A DNA stretch of 64,000 bases from Lactobacillus psittaci DSM 15354 (GCF_000425905.1 NZ_AUEI01000007.1:62001-126000), one strand, 5' to 3'. Shown: positions 29,667 to 38,779, counted from the stretch's first letter. The notes: generated by a model from the letters alone, not told the origin. Made by a program: numbers and translations.

Positions 29667-30944
29667 TTAATTTAATCCATCTTTACCTTTAAAAACTAGA
29701 TTCAAAATAGTTGCACTAAGGCTGGCAACCACGATACCGTTGCCTAAGAATAATTGAACGGTTTGTGGTAAATGTTGGAAAATTTGTGGATAAGAAGTTA
29801 CACCTAAGCCTAATCCAACAGAAAGTGCAATTACTAAAATGTTGCGGTTATCACTTAAATCAACTTTTAGGAGCATCTTGATTCCTTGAACCGCAATCAT
29901 AGTAAACATGACTAACATTGCACCACCTAAAACAGAGGTTGGAATGATAGTAACAATAGCGCCGATTTTAGGTAATAAGCCTAAGCTCATTAATAGGCCA
30001 GCAGCCCAAAAGATTGGACGTCTAGTTTTAATGCCAGAAAGTTGGAGTAAACCGACATTTTGTGAAAAAGTAGTATAAGGAAAAGTGTTGAAAATCCCAC
30101 CGAATATTTGAGCTAATCCTTCAGCACGGTAGCCTCGTTTAAGATCATCTTCGTTAACGTCTTGCTTTAACAAATCACTTGTAGCAAAGAAAACCCCAGT
30201 TGATTCTACCATCGATACTAAGGCGATGATAATCATCGTTACACTAGATGACCATTCAAATTCAGGCTTACCAAAGTAGAAAAATTGTGGCAAGTGGAAC
30301 CATGAAGCTTGTAAAACTGGTGTAAGTGAGACCATTCCTAGAAATGAAGCTAAAACAGTACCAGCAATTAATCCAATTAAAACCGCAATTGATTTTAAAA
30401 AGCCTTTAGCCAGTAATTCAATGAGAATAATTACTAAAATAGTTGCAAAAGCAGTGATTAAATACTTACTGTCACCAAAATTTTTAGCGGTGGCAGTACC
30501 ACCACCCATATTTTGAAAAGCAACTGGAATTAAGGTCAAACCAATTACTGTAATTAAACTACCAGTAACTACTGGTGGAAAGAGTTTTTTTATTTTTGAA
30601 AACCAGCCGGCAATACAAAAGACAAAAATCCCAGCAACGATAATGGCACCATACATGGTATTAATTGAAAATTTTTGCCCAATTAGTTCAAGGGGAGCTA
30701 CAGCTTGAATTGCACACCCTAAGACAACGGGTAAGCCGATTCCTAAATAACGATTGCGAAATAACTGTAATAAGGTTGCTAGTCCACACATGAAAATATC
30801 AATTGAAACTAGATAAGTCATTTGTGTGGTGTTGAATTTTAGAGCCGTTCCAATTAAGAGAGGCACTGCTACGGCACCTGAATACATTGCAAGTAAGTGT
30901 TGTAAACCTAAAATAGCTGCTTTTTTGTGAGATACTTCTTTCAT
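29667..30944 (-). CDS. pbuX: Xanthine permease (NCS2 family)
   Basis: This 425-residue nucleobase permease has about 14 membrane segments. The NCS2 signature LQHLLAMYSGAVAVPLLIG lies at the N-terminus, and the central ESTGVFFATSDL and FNTFPYTTFSQNVGL contain the substrate-binding Glu and QN motif. It is encoded downstream of xpt with a one-base overlap under a guanine riboswitch, which strongly supports xanthine (or guanine) uptake rather than uracil. A terminator follows. Confidence 0.93.
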   Translation of the reverse strand: MKEVSHKKAAILGLQHLLAMYSGAVAVPLLIGTALKFNTTQMTYLVSIDIFMCGLATLLQLFRNRYLGIGLPVVLGCAIQAVAPLELIGQKFSINTMYGAIIVAGIFVFCIAGWFSKIKKLFPPVVTGSLITVIGLTLIPVAFQNMGGGTATAKNFGDSKYLITAFATILVIILIELLAKGFLKSIAVLIGLIAGTVLASFLGMVSLTPVLQASWFHLPQFFYFGKPEFEWSSSVTMIIIALVSMVESTGVFFATSDLLKQDVNEDDLKRGYRAEGLAQIFGGIFNTFPYTTFSQNVGLLQLSGIKTRRPIFWAAGLLMSLGLLPKIGAIVTIIPTSVLGGAMLVMFTMIAVQGIKMLLKVDLSDNRNILVIALSVGLGLGVTSYPQIFQHLPQTVQLFLGNGIVVASLSATILNLVFKGKDGLN

Positions 30945-31522
30945 TATTCTTCTCCTACAAAGTGAACTGCACCATTTTCGAAACTAGCGATATCAGCTAA
31001 GGCTTCAAACCGTAAGCCTTGCTTCTTAATCCATTCGCTACCTCCTTGGAAATCTTTAGCAACTACAGCTCCAACGCCTGCAATTTCACAGCCTGCTTGT
31101 TGGGCAATTGAAACCATTCCTTTGACAGCTTCGCCGTGAGCGACAAAGTCATCAAGAATTAAGATTTTGTCATTAGCAGCGAGGAATTTCTTTTCTACGC
31201 AAATTTTGTTATTAACTTTTTTAGTGTAGGAAAAGACATCAGCTACATAAACTGCATCATTTAGAGTTGATGGCTTTTTCTTACGGGCAAAGACCATTGG
31301 TACACCTAAAATATAAGCAGCCATTACACTTGGTGCAATCCCTGAAGCTTCACAAGTTAATACTTTAGTGATGCCAGCATCTTTAAATAAACGAGCGAAT
31401 TCTTTACCAAGCTCCATCATCAATTCTGGATCGACTTGATGATTTAAAAATGAGTTAATTTTTAAAACGTCTCCATCAAGCACTTGACCATCACGTTTGA
31501 TTCGCTCTTCTAATAATTTCAC
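30944..31522 (-). CDS. xpt: Xanthine phosphoribosyltransferase
   Basis: Xpt converts xanthine plus PRPP into XMP for salvage. The 192-residue protein has MKLLEERIKRDGQVL at the N-terminus, and the PRPP-binding motif VLILDDFVAHGEA near residue 125. The start is GTG (31520-31522) with AGGAGG upstream. It overlaps pbuX by one base, forming a salvage operon with it. Control is by the riboswitch in its leader. Confidence 0.95.
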   Translation of the reverse strand: MKLLEERIKRDGQVLDGDVLKINSFLNHQVDPELMMELGKEFARLFKDAGITKVLTCEASGIAPSVMAAYILGVPMVFARKKKPSTLNDAVYVADVFSYTKKVNNKICVEKKFLAANDKILILDDFVAHGEAVKGMVSIAQQAGCEIAGVGAVVAKDFQGGSEWIKKQGLRFEALADIASFENGAVHFVGEE

Positions 31523-31542
31523 TTAGCTTTCCTCCTAAAAAC

Positions 31543-31586
31543 AAAAAAGGCCCTTCTACCATGACTATGGAAAAAGAAGCCTTTTA
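31543..31586 (-). terminator. Terminator of the guanine riboswitch
   Basis: On the minus strand AAAAGGCTTCT pairs with AGAAGGGCCTTTT, with two bulged G, and is followed by a T run. It ends 21 bases before the xpt start codon. It is the OFF structure formed when purine is bound. Confidence 0.82.
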
Positions 31587-31597
31587 AAAAGCTAAAA

Positions 31598-31664
31598 TAT
31601 CCATAGTCTGAAATTTAAGGTTTCAGGTAGAAACTGTTGCCCGTATTGCAACGATATACAGATA
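31598..31664 (-). promoter_or_regulatory. Guanine-sensing purine riboswitch aptamer
   Basis: On the minus strand the three-way junction is clear. P1 is TATCT/GGATA, P2 starts GTTGC/GCAAC with TATATC before it, the core is GTTTCTACC, P3 is CTGAAA/TTTCAG, and the junction ends GACTATGG. The C in GACTAT (position 74 in standard numbering) pairs with guanine, so this is a guanine/xanthine-type and not an adenine-type aptamer. Terminator and xpt follow. Confidence 0.95.
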
Positions 31665-31695
31665 ATAAATCTTATTAATAAAAAGTGTTGTTTGT

Positions 31696-31724
31696 ATTCT
31701 AGCAAAGATATTTTTAAAAAGCAA
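31696..31724 (-). promoter_or_regulatory. Promoter of xpt-pbuX
   Basis: Read on the minus strand, TTGCTT (31719-31724) and TAGAAT (31696-31701) are 17 bases apart with an extended TGC before the -10. It lies just upstream of the aptamer. Confidence 0.75.
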
Positions 31725-31796
31725 CTAAAAAGTGAAAAATATCAAGCTAAAAGCAAATTATATTTTAGCTACTCCAAATTAATATTTGCTTTTTAG

Positions 31797-31825
31797 TTGA
31801 CCAAAGTCCAAAAAATTAGTATAGT
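31797..31825 (+). promoter_or_regulatory. Promoter of guaA
   Basis: TTGACC (31797-31802) and TATAGT (31820-31825) are 17 bases apart, 37 bases before the GTG start. The gap 31523-31861 thus holds two divergent promoters and the guanine riboswitch. Confidence 0.75.
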
Positions 31826-31861
31826 CAGGGTAAATTTGTTAAGCGAAAAAGGAGAAGTAGG

Positions 31862-33412
31862 GTGTCTGTAAAAAATATATCTGACTTTGATAAAATCATT
31901 GTGCTAGACTTTGGTAGCCAATATAATCAACTGATTACACGCCGTTTACGTGACTTTGGTATTTACTCAGAGTTATTACCAAATGATTTATCAATTGAAA
32001 AAATTAAAGAAATGAATCCTAAGGGGATTATTTTTTCAGGTGGACCAAACAGTGTTTATGATGAAGGCAGCTTAAAAGTAAATCCTGAAATTTTTGAATT
32101 AGGGATTCCGATTTTAGGTATTTGTTATGGGATGCAGTTAATGGCTCATGATTTGGGTGGTAAGGTTGAGAAAGCTGACCACTCAGAATATGGCCGCGCA
32201 GATATTGACGTTACAGACGCTACTAAGTTATTTGAAAAACTGCCTGCAAAGCAAACTGTCTGGATGAGTCATGGTGACTTGGTAACTTGTGTTCCGGATG
32301 GTTTTGAAACTTTAGCATCTAGTCCCAACTGCCCAATTAGCGCGATGGCTAATGTTGCTAAGAAATTTTATGGTATTCAGTTCCATGCAGAAGTTCGTAA
32401 TTCTGAATATGGCTTAGACATTTTGAAGAACTTTGCTTTTAACGTTTGTGGAGCTCGTGCTAACTGGACCATGGACGACTTCATTGACCTAGAAGTAGCT
32501 AAAATCCGCAAGCAAGTTGGCGATGGCAAGGTAATCTTAGGCTTGTCTGGTGGGGTAGATTCTAGCGTTACTGCCACTTTACTTCATAAGGCTATTGGCA
32601 ACCAATTAACTGCAATTTTTGTTGATCATGGTTTACTTAGAAAAGATGAAGCTAAACAAGTTATGGCAGCTTTGAATCGTGATTTAGGGGTTAATATCAT
32701 TAAAGTCGATGCCAAAAAACGCTTCTTAGATAAGTTAAAGGGTGTTAGTGAACCTGAACAAAAGCGCAAGATTATTGGTAAAGAATTCATCGAAGTCTTC
32801 AATGAAGAAGCCCAAAAGCTTAATGGTGTAAAATTCTTAGCTCAAGGTACGCTTTATACTGATGTAATTGAAAGTGGTACTAAAACTGCTCAAACGATTA
32901 AGTCCCACCACAATGTAGGGGGTCTTCCTAAGGACTTAGGCTTCGAGTTAGTTGAACCTTTGCGTAAGTTATTCAAGGATGAAGTGCGTGAACTTGGTGA
33001 AAAGTTAGGCATTCCACATGAACTTGTTTGGCGTCAGCCATTCCCAGGACCAGGTCTTGGTATTCGGGTAATTGGCGAAATTACCGAAGAAAAGCTTGAA
33101 ATTGTCCGTGAAACTGATGCAATTTTGCGTGAAGAAATTAAAAAGGCTGGTCTTGAAGAAGAGGTTTGGCAATACTTCACAGTCTTGCCAGGAATTCGCT
33201 CAGTCGGAGTAATGGGTGACGGCAGAACATACGACTACACCATTGGTATTCGCGCAGTTAGCTCAATTGATGGGATGACCGCCGACTTTTCAAAGTTGCC
33301 ATGGGAAGTTTTACAAAAGGTATCAACTAGAATGGTAGATGAAGTTGACCATGTTAACCGCGTAGTCTACGACATTACTTCTAAGCCACCTGCAACAATT
33401 GAATGGGAATAA
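31862..33412 (+). CDS. guaA: GMP synthase (glutamine-hydrolysing)
   Basis: GuaA converts XMP to GMP. The class I glutaminase domain has the nucleophile Cys88 in GICYGMQ and its His in FHAE, where most relatives have FHPE. The ATP pyrophosphatase domain has the P-loop LSGGVDSSV near residue 225. The dimerisation domain ends in PPATIEWE. Length is 516 residues. The start is GTG, preceded by AAAGGAG. XMP made by Xpt from the divergent operon is its substrate, so this is a purine hub. Confidence 0.97.
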   Translation: MSVKNISDFDKIIVLDFGSQYNQLITRRLRDFGIYSELLPNDLSIEKIKEMNPKGIIFSGGPNSVYDEGSLKVNPEIFELGIPILGICYGMQLMAHDLGGKVEKADHSEYGRADIDVTDATKLFEKLPAKQTVWMSHGDLVTCVPDGFETLASSPNCPISAMANVAKKFYGIQFHAEVRNSEYGLDILKNFAFNVCGARANWTMDDFIDLEVAKIRKQVGDGKVILGLSGGVDSSVTATLLHKAIGNQLTAIFVDHGLLRKDEAKQVMAALNRDLGVNIIKVDAKKRFLDKLKGVSEPEQKRKIIGKEFIEVFNEEAQKLNGVKFLAQGTLYTDVIESGTKTAQTIKSHHNVGGLPKDLGFELVEPLRKLFKDEVRELGEKLGIPHELVWRQPFPGPGLGIRVIGEITEEKLEIVRETDAILREEIKKAGLEEEVWQYFTVLPGIRSVGVMGDGRTYDYTIGIRAVSSIDGMTADFSKLPWEVLQKVSTRMVDEVDHVNRVVYDITSKPPATIEWE

Positions 33413-33417
33413 AATAT

Positions 33418-33446
33418 AACTCGTTAGCAAGGCTAACGAGTTTTTT
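33418..33446 (+). terminator. Rho-independent terminator after guaA
   Basis: AACTCGTTAGC and GCTAACGAGTT pair over 11 bases and continue with TTTT. Confidence 0.92.
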
Positions 33447-33510
33447 ATTTACTTTTGTAATGAATTAGTTTATAAAAATATAGAACTAATAAGTAGGAAG
33501 AAGAAATAAT

Positions 33511-34260
33511 GTGAATCCAATAATTTTTGATCCGAGTATTGCACATCAAAAGCCAAGTAATCAGGATAGTTGTCCTTTTTGTAAGGTAGATGAATTAAGT
33601 AATATTTTTGACCAACAGGATGACCTTATTTGGCTTGAAAATAAGTATCAAACACTTGAAGATACATATTTAACTTTAATCATTGAGTCAAGTGAACATT
33701 TAGGTGATATTTCTAATTATAGTCAAACTTATAATCGAAAATTACTTCGTTTTGCAGTTGATAAATTTCAACAAATGAAGGCAAATAATAAGTACCAAAG
33801 TGTAGCAATGTTTAGAAATTTTGGCCCTTTATCTGGTGGTAGCTTACGACATCCACATTTACAGATTGTGGGCTTTAAGAGGCATGATATTTATGCACAG
33901 GTGGATAAGACTAATTTTGAGGGACTAATTGTGGAAAAAAGACCTGATTTTGAACTAAATCTTTCAACCAAGCCAATTATGGGTTTTAGTGAATTTAACT
34001 TAATATTGAGTGATTGGACTAAGATTGATTTATTTGCGGATAAGTTAAGAAAAGTTACGCAATATTTATTACACAAGTTTCATAATGGAAATTGTAATTC
34101 TTATAACATCTTTTTTTATGACTTAGACGATAAATTGATTTGTAAAGTGGTGCCACGCTTTATTGCATCGCCATATTATGTTGGTTATATTCAGTCACAA
34201 AGAAGTAGTACTCAGCGGTTAGAGCAGATAAGGGATGAATTTTTACAAGGTAAATATTGA
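33511..34260 (+). CDS. DUF4931 protein, GalT/HIT-like
   Basis: This 249-residue protein resembles galactose-1-phosphate uridylyltransferases of the HIT superfamily. It has a CPFC zinc-type motif near residue 22 and the histidine motif RHPHLQIVG near residue 112, like the HPHxQ active site of GalT. A further RNFGPLSGGS segment precedes it. It is shorter than GalT (about 330 residues or more). The DUF4931 family has no established substrate; a nucleotidyl transfer or hydrolysis is inference. The start is GTG, with AGGAAGAAG upstream. The next gene follows with no terminator. Confidence 0.72.
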   Translation: MNPIIFDPSIAHQKPSNQDSCPFCKVDELSNIFDQQDDLIWLENKYQTLEDTYLTLIIESSEHLGDISNYSQTYNRKLLRFAVDKFQQMKANNKYQSVAMFRNFGPLSGGSLRHPHLQIVGFKRHDIYAQVDKTNFEGLIVEKRPDFELNLSTKPIMGFSEFNLILSDWTKIDLFADKLRKVTQYLLHKFHNGNCNSYNIFFYDLDDKLICKVVPRFIASPYYVGYIQSQRSSTQRLEQIRDEFLQGKY

Positions 34261-34311
34261 AACCAATCTAGTATAAAATGTTAGAATTTACTTGTTTAGT
34301 AGGTGATAGGA

Positions 34312-34917
34312 TTGAAACTTAAGCGAGTTATATTAATAGCTGCAATTTTTGTTTTGGCTCTTGTGGTAGCCGGGATTAGCGTTATTAATTCGTCAAGACC
34401 AACGCATTCGATAAAAAAAGTTGCAGTAAGCAAAGTTAAAAAGAAAAAAACAACCAAGTCTAAAGTAGAGATAAATTGGCAAAAAGCTTCAGAAAATAAG
34501 CCATATCCTGATGTGAAAAAATATCCTAAAATGTGGATTAAAGTTTCGAAAAAGAAACAAAGAACTTATTTGATGAATGGCAAAAAAGTTTTATACACAA
34601 TGTATTGTTCAACTGGTGAAAACGGCAAAAATGCGACTCCAGCTGGAACTTTTGCAATTCAAAAGGAACGTGGAGAATTTTTCTATAATCACGAAAGCGG
34701 TGAAGGAGCGAAGTATTGGGTATCTTGGAAAGATCATGGAGTTTATCTTTTTCATTCAGTACCTACTGACGTGTATGGTAAGTTTGATGAAAAACAAGCT
34801 AAGTTTTTAGGTAAAAAGGCTAACTCGCATGGGTGCGTTCGCTTAAGTGTGCCTGACAGTCAATGGCTATATCAAAATGCCAAAGAAGGAACCAAAGTTG
34901 TAATTACCAACAAGTAA
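34312..34917 (+). CDS. L,D-transpeptidase (YkuD domain)
   Basis: This 201-residue membrane-anchored protein has an N-terminal transmembrane/signal segment (residues 5-26), a Lys-rich linker (31-52), and a YkuD catalytic domain. The catalytic motif is SHGCVRLS with Cys175, and the upstream His148 lies in LFHS. Family members make 3-3 peptidoglycan cross-links or attach proteins or other groups to the wall. The TTG at 34312 with AGGTG six bases upstream is preferred to GTG at 34303. Confidence 0.9.
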   Translation: MKLKRVILIAAIFVLALVVAGISVINSSRPTHSIKKVAVSKVKKKKTTKSKVEINWQKASENKPYPDVKKYPKMWIKVSKKKQRTYLMNGKKVLYTMYCSTGENGKNATPAGTFAIQKERGEFFYNHESGEGAKYWVSWKDHGVYLFHSVPTDVYGKFDEKQAKFLGKKANSHGCVRLSVPDSQWLYQNAKEGTKVVITNK

Positions 34918-34942
34918 TATAAGCGTAAGCAAAAAAATATAC

Positions 34943-35073
34943 CTAGTTATATCAACATGATAAAATAACTAGTGAAGAGCGAAAACTCTTTAAAAATAAG
35001 CTAACATTCATATTTATTCACAAGTATTAATATTATTTACCTGTAAATGCCACTTAATTAAGTGGCATTTTTT
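34943..35073 (+). ncRNA. Candidate small RNA or structured 3' UTR
   Basis: This 225-base gap holds three consecutive inverted repeats and no ORF: CTAGTTAT/ATAACTAG (34943-34972), AAGAG/CTCTT (34975-34990) and a strong terminator (35045-35073). An extended -10 TGATAAAAT lies at 34958-34966, so a transcript of about 100 bases from near 34973 to the terminator is conceivable. It could equally be the 3' UTR of the L,D-transpeptidase mRNA. Confidence 0.35.
35045..35073 (+). terminator. Rho-independent terminator before the MupG-like gene
   Basis: AAATGCCACTTAA and TTAAGTGGCATTT form a perfect palindrome and are followed by TTT. Confidence 0.9.
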
Positions 35074-35142
35074 GTTAGGGCTTTCTTTCATAGAAAAAAA
35101 GGACTAGGATAGTCTTATCAAAGAAAAAAGTGGGAGTTAAGG

Positions 35143-36174
35143 ATGTTAGGTTGTTCGATTAATTTAGCTGAAGATTTAACTGCAAATACTCATAATTATC
35201 TTTTAAAAATGCGAAATGCTGGCTTTGAAGGCGTCTTTACTTCATTACAAGCACCAGAGCAGACACCGGAGCAAACTTTAAAGGGATTGAGAGAATTAAC
35301 CAAATGGTGTAATGATTTGGGTTTAGGCTTAGTAGGAGATATTTCTAAAGAGGGACTAAAGCTTTTAGGAATGGATGCTGAGGCCGATAGTATTCAAAAG
35401 TTAGGATTAACAGGCGTAAGAATAGATGCTGGCTTCAATAGTGAAGAAATAGCTAAATTATCGCAGGTTATGCCAGTTGCATTAAATGCCAGCACGATTA
35501 GCGAAAGTGACATTTTGGATTTAAGAGCTGAACATGCAAATTTTGATCATCTTGAAGCATGGCATAATTATTATCCTCGACCTAATACTGGTCTAGATCG
35601 TAATTGGTTTATTCAAAAGAATACATGGTTAAAGAAGTATGGCTTCAAAGTTATGGCCTTTGTCCCAGGCGATAGTAACTTACGTGGGCCAATTTTTGCT
35701 GGACTTCCAACGCTAGAAGAGCATCGCAATAAGAGTACTTTCTATGCTGCTTTAGATTTACTAGAATTAGGAGTAGATTTAGTTTATATTGGGGACAATG
35801 ATTTAAGTGCCGCTAGCTTAGAGCAATTTGTCGAATACTTAGATGGAGAAAAGTTATTATTTCATTTGCGTGAGCCAATAGCAAAGTTATCTGAGCATAC
35901 CTGGCATCAGCGGGCTGATTTATCTAGAGACGTGATTCGCCTTGAAGAAGGAAGAAAGCTTAATTTATTCCAGAAGCTAGGTAAGTTAGCACCACGTAAG
36001 CGGGGCTGCATTACTAGTGATAATGAACGCTATTTACGCTATGAGGGTGAATTAGAAATTATTAAAACTGATTTACCAGCAGATACGAGAGTAGATGTAA
36101 TTGGTCAAATTTTAGAGCGTGACATGGATTTGTTAGAGCTTGTTAAAGCTGGCCAAACAATCGAATTTAAATAA
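35143..36174 (+). CDS. DUF871 / MupG-like TIM-barrel protein
   Basis: This 343-residue protein matches the DUF871 family: MLGCSINLAED at the N-terminus, a TIM-barrel of about 230 residues and a C-terminal cyclophilin-like domain. Characterised members such as MupG hydrolyse MurNAc-6-phosphate-GlcNAc during cell wall recycling. The matching MurNAc PTS genes are not beside it here, so the substrate is an inference. ATG follows GGAGTTAAGG. It is monocistronic between terminators. Confidence 0.82.
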   Translation: MLGCSINLAEDLTANTHNYLLKMRNAGFEGVFTSLQAPEQTPEQTLKGLRELTKWCNDLGLGLVGDISKEGLKLLGMDAEADSIQKLGLTGVRIDAGFNSEEIAKLSQVMPVALNASTISESDILDLRAEHANFDHLEAWHNYYPRPNTGLDRNWFIQKNTWLKKYGFKVMAFVPGDSNLRGPIFAGLPTLEEHRNKSTFYAALDLLELGVDLVYIGDNDLSAASLEQFVEYLDGEKLLFHLREPIAKLSEHTWHQRADLSRDVIRLEEGRKLNLFQKLGKLAPRKRGCITSDNERYLRYEGELEIIKTDLPADTRVDVIGQILERDMDLLELVKAGQTIEFK

Positions 36175-36229
36175 AGCTAAGTTTTTAAGTAAAAATATTT
36201 TGCAAGATGTAAATGCAAGTGTAAAATTA

Positions 36230-36256
36230 CCGAGTAGAATACTACTCGGCTTTTTT
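36230..36256 (+). terminator. Rho-independent terminator after the DUF871 gene
   Basis: CCGAGTAG and CTACTCGG pair perfectly and are followed by CTTTTTT. Confidence 0.92.
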
Positions 36257-36272
36257 ATGAGGAGGAAGACTT

Positions 36273-37058
36273 GTGCAGCCACATATTTTACCTTTAAAAA
36301 CAGTACGTAATCCACGTGATTTAGGGGGGTATATTACTAAAGATGGGTTAAAAGTTAAGACGGGTCGTTTGCTTAGAACAGGTAGAATTTGTAAACTTTC
36401 AGACCATGATACTAATTTTTTAACTCAGTATGGACTGACTAAAATTATTGATTTGCGTTCACAAAAAGAGCGACAAGCAGATCCAGATAGTCAAATTAGT
36501 CATGCTTTGCATTATGACATTTCGATTTCACCAGAAGATAATACCCAGGCAGGGAAAAGTTTTGAAGAAATGTTTGAGCTTTATAAAGATAATCAAAATG
36601 CTGCTTTCAGACATATGTGTGAAACTTATCAATTAATGATTACGCGTGAACATAGTCAACACGCTTTTCACCAAATTTTAGAATTATTAGCTAATAACGA
36701 AAGTGGAGCAACTCTTTTTCACTGCTCAGAAGGTAAGGATCGAACTGGTATGACTACCTTCTTTATTTTGTATATTTTGGGTGTAGATTTAGAAACTATT
36801 CGTCAGGATTATTTATATTCTAACTATATGCTTAATGATTATCGCGCCCGGCGTGATCAAGAAGCACGTGAAAAAGGTGAAAGCTTAATTTTCAGAGCGA
36901 ATTTAAGATCACTTGGTAGTGTTGCAAATGAGTATTTAGATAGTGCTTTAATTACAATTGAAGAAAAATATGGTGAGTTAGATTCATATATTGAGAATCA
37001 GTTGAAAGTTAGTTCTGCAATGAAGCAGCGATTGAGAGATTTGTATTTAGAAAAGTAG
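36273..37058 (+). CDS. Tyrosine-protein phosphatase (LipA/PtpB-like)
   Basis: This 261-residue enzyme has the CX5R phosphatase loop FHCSEGKDRTGM with nucleophile Cys151 and Arg157. The N-terminal signature NPRDLGGY is typical of the MptpB/LipA class of atypical dual-specificity phosphatases that can act on phosphotyrosine and phosphoinositides. The start is GTG, with GAGGAGG about eight bases upstream. It lies 13 bases before apbE and shares its operon. Confidence 0.9.
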   Translation: MQPHILPLKTVRNPRDLGGYITKDGLKVKTGRLLRTGRICKLSDHDTNFLTQYGLTKIIDLRSQKERQADPDSQISHALHYDISISPEDNTQAGKSFEEMFELYKDNQNAAFRHMCETYQLMITREHSQHAFHQILELLANNESGATLFHCSEGKDRTGMTTFFILYILGVDLETIRQDYLYSNYMLNDYRARRDQEAREKGESLIFRANLRSLGSVANEYLDSALITIEEKYGELDSYIENQLKVSSAMKQRLRDLYLEK

Positions 37059-37071
37059 ATGAGGGGTAAAA

Positions 37072-38001
37072 ATGATAAAAGATTTAGCTAAGCAACAAGT
37101 AGTTAAAACTCATCATGCCCTAGGAACTACAATTACCTTGCAGCTTTTTGGGACAAATCAAACTTGGATTTTGGATGAATCGATTAAGTTAATTGATCAC
37201 TACGAAGATTTGTTAACAGTCAATCGAGATGAAAGTGAAGTAATGGATATTAATCATGCTGCTGGGCTTCATCCGGTACAAGTTTCAAGTGCAACTTATG
37301 GCTTAGTAAAATTAGCTGTTGAAAAAAGTTTAGAAAACTTTGGCTTTAATGCTTTAATTGGACCAGTTGTTAAGTTATGGCATATTGGCTTCAAGGGTGC
37401 ACGAGTTCCAAGTGAAGCTGAAATTAAAGCTAAAATGAAACTAATTGATCCTAGAAAAGTTGTACTTGATGATGACAATCAAGCAGTTTTTTTACAAGAA
37501 AAAGGGATGGAGCTTGACTTAGGAGGAATTGCTAAGGGCTGGATTGCTGATCGAATTCGTGATCAATGGCGTAGCTTTGGCGTTAGAGCAGGAATTATTA
37601 ACTTAGGTGGAAATGTTTTGTTTGTCGGAACAAGTCCTAAGAGAGCAAGCGGCAATTGGTCATTGGGAGTTCAAGACCCAATTGAAGCTCGCGGAAAAAA
37701 CATTACTAGCGTGATGGTACCTGAATGTTCTGCAGTTACAAGTGGAATTTATGAGCGATACTTGTTAGTTAACGGTAAAAAGTACCACCATTTAATCGAT
37801 CCGCGGACTGGATATCCAGTTGAAACCAAAATTGCTGGCGTAACTACTTTTACTAAAAATAGCGTTGATGCAGAAATTGAATGTAAACGACTATTTTTCG
37901 CTGGTAAGCCAGTTGAAAATTGGCTAAATGCTGATCGAATTGGCGCAGTATTTGTCTATCAAAATGAAGAAGTAGTTTATGAAGGTTTTGACCGAAACTA
38001 A
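37072..38001 (+). CDS. apbE: FAD:protein FMN transferase
   Basis: ApbE attaches FMN covalently to Thr/Ser of target flavoproteins. Motifs include HHALGTTITLQLFG at the N-terminus, LDLGGIAKGWIADRI, GIINLGGNV and the AVTSGIYERY segment. Length is 309 residues. I see no lipoprotein signal, so this copy is likely cytoplasmic, acting on proteins such as FMN-binding fumarate-reductase-like enzymes. No target protein is encoded in this window. Confidence 0.92.
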   Translation: MIKDLAKQQVVKTHHALGTTITLQLFGTNQTWILDESIKLIDHYEDLLTVNRDESEVMDINHAAGLHPVQVSSATYGLVKLAVEKSLENFGFNALIGPVVKLWHIGFKGARVPSEAEIKAKMKLIDPRKVVLDDDNQAVFLQEKGMELDLGGIAKGWIADRIRDQWRSFGVRAGIINLGGNVLFVGTSPKRASGNWSLGVQDPIEARGKNITSVMVPECSAVTSGIYERYLLVNGKKYHHLIDPRTGYPVETKIAGVTTFTKNSVDAEIECKRLFFAGKPVENWLNADRIGAVFVYQNEEVVYEGFDRN

Positions 38002-38037
38002 AAAATAGAGTAGCTAAGATAAAGCTACTCTATTTTT
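38001..38037. terminator. Bidirectional terminator between apbE and cvpA
   Basis: AAAAATAGAGTAGCT and AGCTACTCTATTTTT pair over 15 bases around a seven-base loop, serving both convergent genes. Confidence 0.93.
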
Positions 38038-38568
38038 CTATCCGGCAGTTTTTCCAATACTAAAGAGATTATTGAAGACGCCATTTGATAAAATTGGAGT
38101 TTGATAAATTACAAAGTGAATAAAGGCTGAACTATTACTTTGCTCGATAAACCAAGGAATTTGTAATGCATTGAGCATTGATAAGCAGACATAAACAAAG
38201 AAATAGGCAGCAATTAGGGATGCAAGAGCACCTAAAGTGCCATCTAGAACGGCTGAAAAACTGGCATCAGCTTTTTTGTTTGGTAGCCACTTACCAAATA
38301 ATTTCTTAACACGTTTGAAGATAAAGTAAATAATAAAGAATGCCAAAAAACGTGCAAAAATCAACTCATTGCTGTTGGCTGCCATAGTGGCACTCTGTCC
38401 ACTATATTGGCTATAAAGAAAGTTACCAATTGGATTTTGTAAAATTATGGCAAGTGAGAAAAAAACAGCTGACAAAATTAAATTGACGATTTTTCTAGTA
38501 AAGCCAATTTGATAGCCTTTATATGTTTGCCAGCCTAAATAAATTAGACATAATAATGTTATAAGCAT
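38038..38568 (-). CDS. cvpA: CvpA family membrane protein
   Basis: The 176-residue protein has four predicted membrane segments and the CvpA-like N-terminus YLGWQTYKGYQIGF. CvpA-family proteins are linked to colicin V production and bile tolerance in enterobacteria; the role in Firmicutes is unclear. The ATG follows AAGGAGAG. It is divergent from rsmG. Confidence 0.82.
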   Translation of the reverse strand: MLITLLCLIYLGWQTYKGYQIGFTRKIVNLILSAVFFSLAIILQNPIGNFLYSQYSGQSATMAANSNELIFARFLAFFIIYFIFKRVKKLFGKWLPNKKADASFSAVLDGTLGALASLIAAYFFVYVCLSMLNALQIPWFIEQSNSSAFIHFVIYQTPILSNGVFNNLFSIGKTAG

Positions 38569-38719
38569 ATATTCTCTCCTTTTTGTTAAAACCCATTATA
38601 AGCTAGATTGGCCTAATAGGATAAAAGTAAGTAGAAATTTAAGAAATATCTATTCCAAACTTTGACGAGATAAAGGTTTTAATTCATAATTGGTAGGTAA
38701 TAATAAACTGAAATATGCA

Positions 38720-38748
38720 TTGCGAAAAGTGTTTTTTTGCGGTAAATT
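38720..38748 (+). promoter_or_regulatory. Probable promoter of the rsmG-noc-par operon
   Basis: TTGCGA (38720-38725) and TAAATT (38743-38748) are 17 bases apart, 32 bases before the rsmG start. A second candidate, TTGACG (38662-38667) with CATAAT (38685-38690), also has 17-base spacing, so tandem promoters are possible. Confidence 0.6.
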
Positions 38749-38779
38749 TATTACTGTGAAACTGTTCCACGGAGGAAAA

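Noticed and set aside
38755-38772. parS-like half sites (GTGAAAC and TGTTCCACG) in the rsmG leader, upstream of noc-parA-parB
   Set aside because: The two halves are in the wrong order for the TGTTTCAC/GTGAAACA palindrome and the right half after TGTTCCACG does not match. Eight-base matches are expected by chance in 64 kb. A similar half site occurs at 13745 before veg.
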